A stretch of 64,000 nt of DNA from Psettodes erumei. Lineage: Eukaryota > Chordata > Actinopteri > Pleuronectiformes > Psettodidae. The translations under genes were made by a program, and so were the position numbers. This document shows positions 57,311 to 64,000 of the stretch, piece by piece. Positions within the stretch are counted from its first letter, which is position 1, and every line of letters starts with the position of its first letter. The stretch is from contig JAFBJZ010000607.1 in assembly GCA_016785225.1 (NCBI GenBank), positions 496,001 through 560,000 on the forward strand. The letters run 5' to 3'. The notes under the pieces were generated by a model. The model did not search any database, had not been told where the DNA came from, and saw nothing but the letters and a program-made list of their open reading frames with translations.

Positions 57311-59460
57311 ACAAATTGTGAGGTTGTACTCTCTCTCTATCTCCTCTAAGGCAACACAGGCAATCTATTATTTCTGTGACAAATTAGAAATCAAATCTTT
57401 TTAGAGGCTTGAATTTATTTATTTTGGGAAACTTAGTAAGTGTAAATAAGTGTGCATTGATTACAGGATTAGAAATGGTACTTTTAAGTTTAAGTTTCTT
57501 TCTCACAATTGTCAAAAGGCTCTTCTTTATCTGTATGTGTCTGTGCTTTGCCCTACAAAAACTTTGCAGGTTTCAGTCTGATGCAGCAGTTTCCCTCCTG
57601 CTCCCTTGAAAGCTTGCAGCTTGAGGAAGCTGACATGTCTGTTGTGTTGTCTCAGGCTTTTTCACCATTAGAGAGAAATGCTGCTCGCTGCTTGATCTCT
57701 GTCCTCCCTGCAGACTTTTGGCTCCTTAGTTGCCCAGCATCACCCACAGTTTATGTTTTAATTTAAGCGGTTTCTGCTCATGGCAAATATCAGAGCTGGA
57801 GGATCCTCTGATGAGAAGAGAGGGAGGTGTTTCCTCCTTCAACTGAAAGTAATCTTGCCCCTCAGGAATTCACCGAGTGAATTTTGAAGGCCTCAAATTA
57901 AGCTTTCGGTATACCGAGGAAAATATTCTTCCAAATGCAATATATGTGGTTCATATGGAAATCAGGCTAAGTTGTCCTAGCTGTCTCTGGTTTTAACAAT
58001 GGTTTTCAATGAATTTCCTCATTTTTCTACAGTTTCTTCACACTGACCAATGTGAAATAAATGTAACCTACAAGAAATTGAATGCATGTAAGAGATTAAG
58101 CTTTTCTGTTCTTTTCCCATTGTTATCACAGACACAGGTCTATTTGTTGTTGTCGTAAAAAGACCCTCCAGCACAACAACTCAGCAAGAATACACTTTCA
58201 AATCTGAACTCTGGCTCCACTTTGCACACACACCCTGCTGATTGTGGCTCCTCTGAGGTTCGATGGACAACTTGTTCTCCCTTCCTGTTCAACACACTGC
58301 CCACAAAGGCTGATGTTATTGAGGGGACAGCAGCCTTTTCGCCGCTGTCAAACAAAGAAAGGGCACCGCTACAGCTGGGCTTCCTGTGAAGCAGTGAGGG
58401 CAGCTGTGTGGACTTCTTGAAAGGACATAGTTGAAACTACAACTCAAACCTGTAGACCGGAAGAAGAAAAAAGTGTGTTCTGTTTATACAGCAACCTAGG
58501 TTTTGTATTTTGGAGAGGCGTTGTTGCTTCCCAGGCATTGATTCAATGTTTTTTTAGATGTAGATGGCTCTGTGATTTCTCACATCTTCCATCCTATTCT
58601 GCTCTCTCTACATTAATAGCTTTCACCACCCATACAGCATCTGCTTATAGTGGAAACATATCACTTAGTGTCTGATGCAACCCAAGATAAGACAAGATGT
58701 TCCAGAAGAAGAAACCTAGAGTTGCATTAGTACTGTACAATGTCAGTTACACAACGCAAACAAATAGACACTAATTTATATTAACATGTAAAATTATGGT
58801 CATGAAGATGCTGATTTTCAATAGAATTCACATTCTTAAAACACTAATAGCATAGAAAATAGAAAGAGATATATTTACATGATCTGGAAACCATCAAGCA
58901 TCATAAAAACATGATCAAATGTTGGACAGTGTAATCCCACCCCCACTCCACCCCCTGAAGATGCAGCATGACTTGATAAACCGAGGTGTTAATGTATTCT
59001 GGCTTGGAGAATGCAGCGCCACACCGTGTGCACTGATGTGACATTAATGACAGAGACAGAACTGTCACGCACCCACAAGCACATGCACACACATGCACAG
59101 TGCTGTGGGGGATATTTTTCAACCACCAAGCGGTTTGCCGTGCTGATATTAAACGTCACAGGTTGGATTTCTGGGGGACTCCTCTAAGGGTGCATTTTGT
59201 TTGATAGCGATGCAGACAGGACAGAGCAAGACACGACTGAGACATTGCCAGTTTTCTTCAGTCAGCTGGAATCTCATGTTTAAAATCAGCCTCATTAACA
59301 TCTAGGGTTTGTTCTCATCTGTTGAAAAAAATGAACAGGTAAAACTGAGGTTAGTATGGGTGCCCAGTTAAACCAGGACAAGAAAAAAACACACACAGTT
59401 GCCTTTGAAATCATACAGAAAAGAAACAATCAATTGTAAAACAAGCAACCCCCAACCCCC

Positions 59461-59501
59461 CATGTATATGTAGATATACTGAATATATCTACATATACAT
59501 G
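59461..59501. repeat. Perfect 18-bp inverted repeat with 5-nt loop
   Basis: The arm 59461-59478 (CATGTATATGTAGATATA) is the exact reverse complement of 59484-59501, with the loop CTGAA. An RNA from either strand would fold into a perfect hairpin. It sits 35 bp left of a CA microsatellite. It is shorter than a typical pre-miRNA stem. Confidence 0.85.
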
Positions 59502-59533
59502 GAGGCTGAAATACTTCATCACAATGTAGAGAC

Positions 59534-59535
<2 letters not shown>

Positions 59536-59572
<37 letters not shown>
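59536..59572. repeat. (CA)n microsatellite
   Basis: Uninterrupted CA run of about 37 bp. Confidence 0.95.
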
Positions 59573-59573
<1 letters not shown>

Positions 59574-61094
59574 CCATAGTCTGTTGTTTATTTCATCTCC
59601 TGTTTCAGAGACATGCTGTCATCAGGAGCACATCAATTCGTTGTAGCTGTCAAAGGCAGCCTCCCTCTGGGGTGTCCTGCTGCTGTGATGCCTGCATGCA
59701 TATATCATAACTCATGCATCACTCCCGTTCTTTGGGATGACTGGTGGCTCAACCTTAAATTTCTACACTGCTTGAAATATTCAGAGCTTGTTAATGTACT
59801 GTATGTATCATGTACTCAGAGTGTCACAAGAGGTTTTAGATGTATCATTCAGGATATGCAATCATTTTTCCATTTGTCTCCAGTGACTGTTGGTTTTCTT
59901 TCTCCTCTGAAGCTGATGTGATTTTATCAGGAGCTCCTCTATTTCATTTTCAGACTCTATCAGTGTGATGCGCTGTTTCAAATGACTATTTCATCTCAGT
60001 ATAAATGATAACAGTCTTATCTCTTTGTTAAATCTCTCTTCAGATTTTTCATTTTTGTAAGCAAAGGCCAATATGTGATGCCAAAAACATGTGTAATCAT
60101 GTGAAATTATGCACCTGCTCACAGGGCAAATCTCTCAGTTAGACAATAGGGTGACACATGGGTGCCTCCCCTCGATGTCACTTAATTGATACACAGTGGA
60201 GAGTGCCACTGTGTCAGCCTCACCGGTGAGGCGTAAAGTAAGCTGACAGACAGGCCATGTCAGAAGGCAGTCATGGTGTCAGCTTGCCGAGCGTTGTTCA
60301 ACATGTCTCCTCCTGTGACAACCGCCCCCAATTAACCTCCAAACTCAAATACAGACAGAAAATACGTACATGTACACCTGCTCTCTCTCTCACAAGCACA
60401 CACAAACATGCATGTGTGTGTGTGACAGCTGTGGAGCTTTGTCTGTATTCATTCAGTGCTAACTGACCTTGTTTTTCAGGGCCAGATCTCAGTTCATCCT
60501 CAGCAAGAGAGAGCGTTGTGTGCTCGCTGCATGCGTTAAGTCATCTGAATAACTACAGGCAATGATAAACATAAAATACACCTCTAGATAATTGTCAAGG
60601 TTTTCTTTCAAATTTTTTTTCTATTCCCTCTTCCAAACAGTTCAAGGTAAAAGAAGAAAAAACGATTTAGCTGCTTTCACTGACAAAAAAAATAATCAAA
60701 AACCATGTGCAACAAAAGCTTTATCTGTCACTCTGGGTCCCTCTAGTGTGTTAATGGAGAACAGATGAGAAAGGGATTTCAGTCCCAGTCTCCACTTACT
60801 CTCATTCATTTCAGCACATTACACAGGCCTGACAGGAGGCTGGTGATTTATCTTCATAAAGGGAATAACAATGAAGCTGGGTGGTTTGCATTTAGGCACC
60901 TCACTCACATGTAAAAATGGGAATCGGTGTGCACCAGTTAATCAATTTTAATTTAATGTGTGAGTGCTTGTGCATATTTCAATTCTCCCATAATTCAATA
61001 TCCAAAGTGCCCATGTCAAATCAAATAGTGCTTGGTATGTATACAATGATGTTATTTATCAGTAGGTAAGTGCATGGATGCTGTGTAATCCTGG

Positions 61095-61107
61095 CCAGCA
61101 GATGGCA
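61095..61107 (+). promoter_or_regulatory. CTCF-like core motif
   Basis: CCAGCAGATGGCA matches the CTCF core CCASYAGRKGGCR at every position. It lies about 570 bp upstream of the pm20d2 ATG, at the right end of the gene-poor interval. Single motifs are common by chance; occupancy is unknown. Confidence 0.4.
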
Positions 61108-61440
61108 ATCCTTGTCTTGCTGCAAAGAGACTAATTCAGAGCCATGTGCTTAAAAAAGACAGAGGTAAAAACACTTTCACTTTTGCAATAGTTCCATGGT
61201 ACTGGACTCTAAACAGCACAACATACAGTGCAGTACAAGTACGACAATAGTTCTGTATAAATCACAAAATGTAAAGACTAAAGTATTGCAACATCAATTC
61301 CTTCTAACTGAAAGCATAGAGTCCTTTTTTTTAAATTTAAGTAGAACCAGAGGCACATTTGCAATTTCTGATGCTCAATATTAATTATATAATTAAACTA
61401 ATCAAAGCATGTATCGTTTGCCGAGTTACAAGTTGTGTAG

Positions 61441-61661
61441 TGGTAGTAATGAAAATAAACTTGCACATTTAAACTACTTCCGGTGGGAAACCGGTAGCTC
61501 TGTTTAATTGTTTCGAAACCGTGTGAAATTCGCGTGAAGTTCACCTGACGATAGGCGGCCTTCGTGCATTTGTGAAGAGATTCACACAGTCTACAGGCAG
61601 TGCGCTGCGTTGTTGCGGCGTGTACGTAAAGAGTCAGCTGTTAAACGGAATGCAGTGAAAC
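61441..61661 (+). promoter_or_regulatory. pm20d2: pm20d2 promoter and 5'UTR
   Basis: ACTTCCGGT (61476-61484) is an ETS-type site, followed by a CpG-richer stretch up to the ATG. No TATA box is seen. This fits a broadly expressed enzyme gene. Confidence 0.45.
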
Positions 61662-63832
61662 ATGGAGAATCCGCAGCAGATGAAAGACGCCCTCCAGCTG
61701 GGCATAGACGAGCGTGAAGACGAGCTGCGCGCTCTGAGCCAGGACATCTGGAGCCGGCCTGAGCTCGCCGGTAACGAGACGTATGCGCACGACAGGCTGG
61801 TCCGCTTCTTCTCCCGGGAAGGCCAGGCGTGGACCGTCCAAACTCACTACAAGCTGCCGACCGCCTTTCGGGCCAGCTGGGGTCCGGTCGGGGGGAGAGA
61901 GGGTGACCCGGTGCTGAACGTGGGGTTCCTGTGCGAGTACGACGCCCTGCCGGGTATCGGGCACGCTTGCGGGCACAACCTGATAGCAGAGGTGGGAGCC
62001 GCGGCCGCTGTGGGATTGAAGGCTGCTTTAGAAAAACAGAGTGGACTGCCCGTCCCAGTGAAGGTATCTGCAGGTTTGTTTCAAGCATAAAGAGCCAGAC
62101 GTCAAACTTTAAGAAGCTCAGCAATCTAGAAAACAAATCTCCATAAATCCTTATGACATATCTCGCCTTATCCACACAAGATGTGAACCTTCAACCAAAA
62201 GCCATTAAACAATATAACCATTACTGTGAACAAATTGTCTTGTGGGAAATTAAATCAAGTGAAAACAATGGGACATATAACAAGGACATAACACAACCGC
62301 AAAGACACCGAGAATGACTCAAAGGAGACACAAAATGATTAGAATATGACACGAAAGTGACACAAGGAGACTCAAATGACTTGAAATGAAAGCAACAGAA
62401 TAGGCAGTTGTTCATCTTCAAGCCAAAACCAGCTGACATGTTTGATAGCCAGAACGAGTGACATACATGAGGTGATATTTATGCCAAGTGACCTGAATCA
62501 AACACTTTATGCCAGATTACTGTTCTGGGAACCCCTTCAGAGGAGGAAGCAGGAGGAAAGATCGACCTGATCAAGGCGGGGGCCTTCGCTGACGTCGACC
62601 TCGTCTTCATGGCTCATCCAGCTCAGCAGGACGCTTCATTCCTTCCCTGTGTCGCACTTGACGAGTAAATTCCTTTTCATAGCACATATGGATTAACAAA
62701 TTATTTTCCAATACCTTTGGTCCCTGTTAATCCCCCCCCCCCCCCCCCAACCTCTAATGGTTGTTGGCAAACTTTAAACTTCTGTCGATGTTATGCAGGG
62801 TGTCAGTGAAGTACCACGGGAGGGCGTCTCATGCTTCTGCATACCCCTGGGAGGGACTGAACGCCCTGGATGCTGCTGTTTTGGCCTATAACAATATCTC
62901 CGTACTCAGACAGCAGCTGAGACCAGAGTGGAGGCTTCACGGTGAGGGACATACAGAAAGCTGTGACACTATCAGCTGAGCTTTGTTCTTGAAATTGTAA
63001 GCCGCAGCTGACAAAAACAACCCATTTGCTTTCAAGCTAACATGGATGAGAAGTCTCTAATGTGCTCAGAACTGTAGTCTGCATCGAAACCCTTATGGAT
63101 TTTCTAATTCTTAAGAGGTATGGATGGATTTGTTCTTAATCTCATTCTCACTCACTGTCTGTTTTTTATTCACCACAGGCATCATCAAACATGGCGGGAT
63201 GAAACCCAACATTATCCCCGCCTACACCGAGTTAGAGTTTTATCTGCGCACGCCTCTGGTTGAGGATCTTTCTGAACTGAAGGCCAAAGTGGAGGCTTGC
63301 TTCAGGGCAGCTGCTATGGCAACAGGTTGCCAAGTAAGCTTATTGGAAATATTGTCCTCCTCTGAGTCTGAATACACATTATTATCGCTGCTACGTCCAC
63401 TAAGAGTGAAGTGCAAACAGTGTATTTTTCTATTGTGTAGAGACGCACTGTGTGAGTTGTATAACATTTTTAACATATTCCTGTAATTATGCTGCGAGTG
63501 CTGCGCTGCTGTTGCATAATTCACCGTTATCTTCAGGCTGCTTTTCTCCTACATCTGCACTTGCTTCTGGCTGGTTCAACTCACATCGCAAAGTGTGTAT
63601 GACTCTGTGTTGTTAAGAGGTGATGCTAATGTTTTGCTGTGTTGTGATCTTGCATCTTTGTTCACTTCATTTTTAGGAAGTAAGATAAACTGATGTTTCC
63701 TTTAGGTGGAGATAACCTATCCATCCCATGCGTACTATAACATTCTACCCAATACCACATTGGCAAACCTGTATGAAAGTAATGGAAAAGCTTTAGGGAT
63801 TCAGTTTCCAGAGAGGCCTGCCAATTTTGCTG
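61662..63832 (+). CDS. pm20d2: Peptidase M20 domain-containing protein 2, N-terminal part
   Basis: Exons in the window: 61662-62063, 62516-62664, 62799-62941, 63179-63333, 63706-63832, giving 325 codons plus 1 nt. The 3' exons lie beyond the right edge. The protein follows PM20D2: ELRALSQDIWSRPELAGNE start, VGFLCEYDALPGIGHACGHNLI with the first zinc-ligand histidine and aspartate-type region, TVLGTPSEEEAGGK with the general-base glutamate pair, and the lid/dimerisation region VKYHGRASHASAYPWEGLNALDAAVLAYNNI. Family members hydrolyse beta-alanyl-lysine and related dipeptides formed by carnosine synthase (metabolite repair) in the cytosol. ATG 61662 precedes the conserved start by about 15 residues; no signal peptide is visible. 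The intron 62064-62515 and others have GT-AG ends. A C17 run lies at 62732-62748 in intron 2. Confidence 0.93.
62732..62748. repeat. C17 homopolymer
   Basis: Run of 17 C in pm20d2 intron 2, just upstream of the exon at 62799. Length may be inexact from sequencing. Confidence 0.85.
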
Positions 63833-64000
63833 GTAGGTTAAAATTAAAATTCCTACCAACAAACCTCAAAATCTGTTTCTTTACCTGGTCTGTGAAGAAA
63901 AAAGTAATATAAAACATTTTTTTAAATGGAGCTGCAGTACTGGGATCAAGGTCGACACAGGATCATTTCATTCTGAATTTATAATCATCCGGCAGGTTCC

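Larger units (their letters stand above)
48242..61440. other. Gene-poor interval cnr1-pm20d2
   Basis: Thirteen kilobases without any frame I can link to a gene. AT-rich, with CA/TG microsatellites, one clear teleost interspersed repeat (56257-56631), a possible LTR-like segment near 54 kb, a Tc1-like terminus near 57.27 kb and a perfect hairpin at 59461-59501. RNGTT, PNRC1 and SRSF12, which separate CNR1 and PM20D2 in tetrapods, are not recognisable. Conserved enhancers for the brain gene cnr1 are expected here, but cannot be told from single-species sequence. Confidence 0.6.

Noticed and set aside
1..64000. CRISPR arrays, operons, ribosome binding sites, tRNA or rRNA genes
   Set aside because: The DNA is vertebrate nuclear; no spaced direct repeats of CRISPR type, and no tRNA cloverleaf or rRNA segment that I can recognise.

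Overview
The window is vertebrate nuclear DNA, most probably from a ray-finned fish (teleost). Every gene is split by GT-AG introns and gives a recognisable vertebrate protein. The introns are short, the spacers are AT-rich with (CA)n tracts, and there is an interspersed repeat of a family I know from teleosts. The glycoprotein hormone alpha chain is of the fish gonadotropin/thyrotropin type. The gene set and order match the human 6q14-q15 block.

Layout from left to right: snx14 (minus, 5' part only: 16 coding exons, 1279-6060, running off the left edge), syncrip (minus, 8930-13863, with a 5'UTR exon near 15.7 kb), cga (plus, 20363-21731), znf292 (plus, 22745-33520, with a 6.16-kb last exon), orc3 (plus, 34825-40595), akirin2 (minus, 41792-43522, tail-to-tail with orc3), cnr1 (minus, 45624-47051, coding part in one exon), a gene-poor stretch of about 13 kb, and the first five exons of pm20d2 (plus, 61662-63832, running off the right edge). 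I derived the splice sites by hand from GT/AG consensus, reading-frame phase and remembered family sequences. All internal exon phases add up without a frameshift.

The genes do not form a pathway. They are a conserved neighbourhood: endosome/ER sorting (snx14), RNA binding (syncrip), pituitary hormone (cga), zinc-finger transcription factor (znf292), replication origin recognition (orc3), nuclear proteasome import and transcription (akirin2), cannabinoid receptor (cnr1), dipeptidase (pm20d2). Several genes known from the tetrapod block are absent here (HTR1E, the genes between ZNF292 and ORC3, SPACA1, RNGTT-PNRC1-SRSF12).

The most interesting signal is inside syncrip. Two introns each hold an 82-nt element on the coding strand with the layout of a box C/D snoRNA: terminal stem, C box, C'-like box, D box. 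Both share the same guide before the D box, and it is complementary to the 5' end of 5.8S rRNA. Other points are a probable poison exon in syncrip, a cga initiator codon that ends exactly at an exon boundary, a GC-AG intron in orc3, a 27-nt microexon in snx14, an 11-nt terminal coding exon in akirin2 for the functional YVS tail, a cnr1 uORF, and a 12-bp palindrome shared by the syncrip and akirin2 upstream regions.
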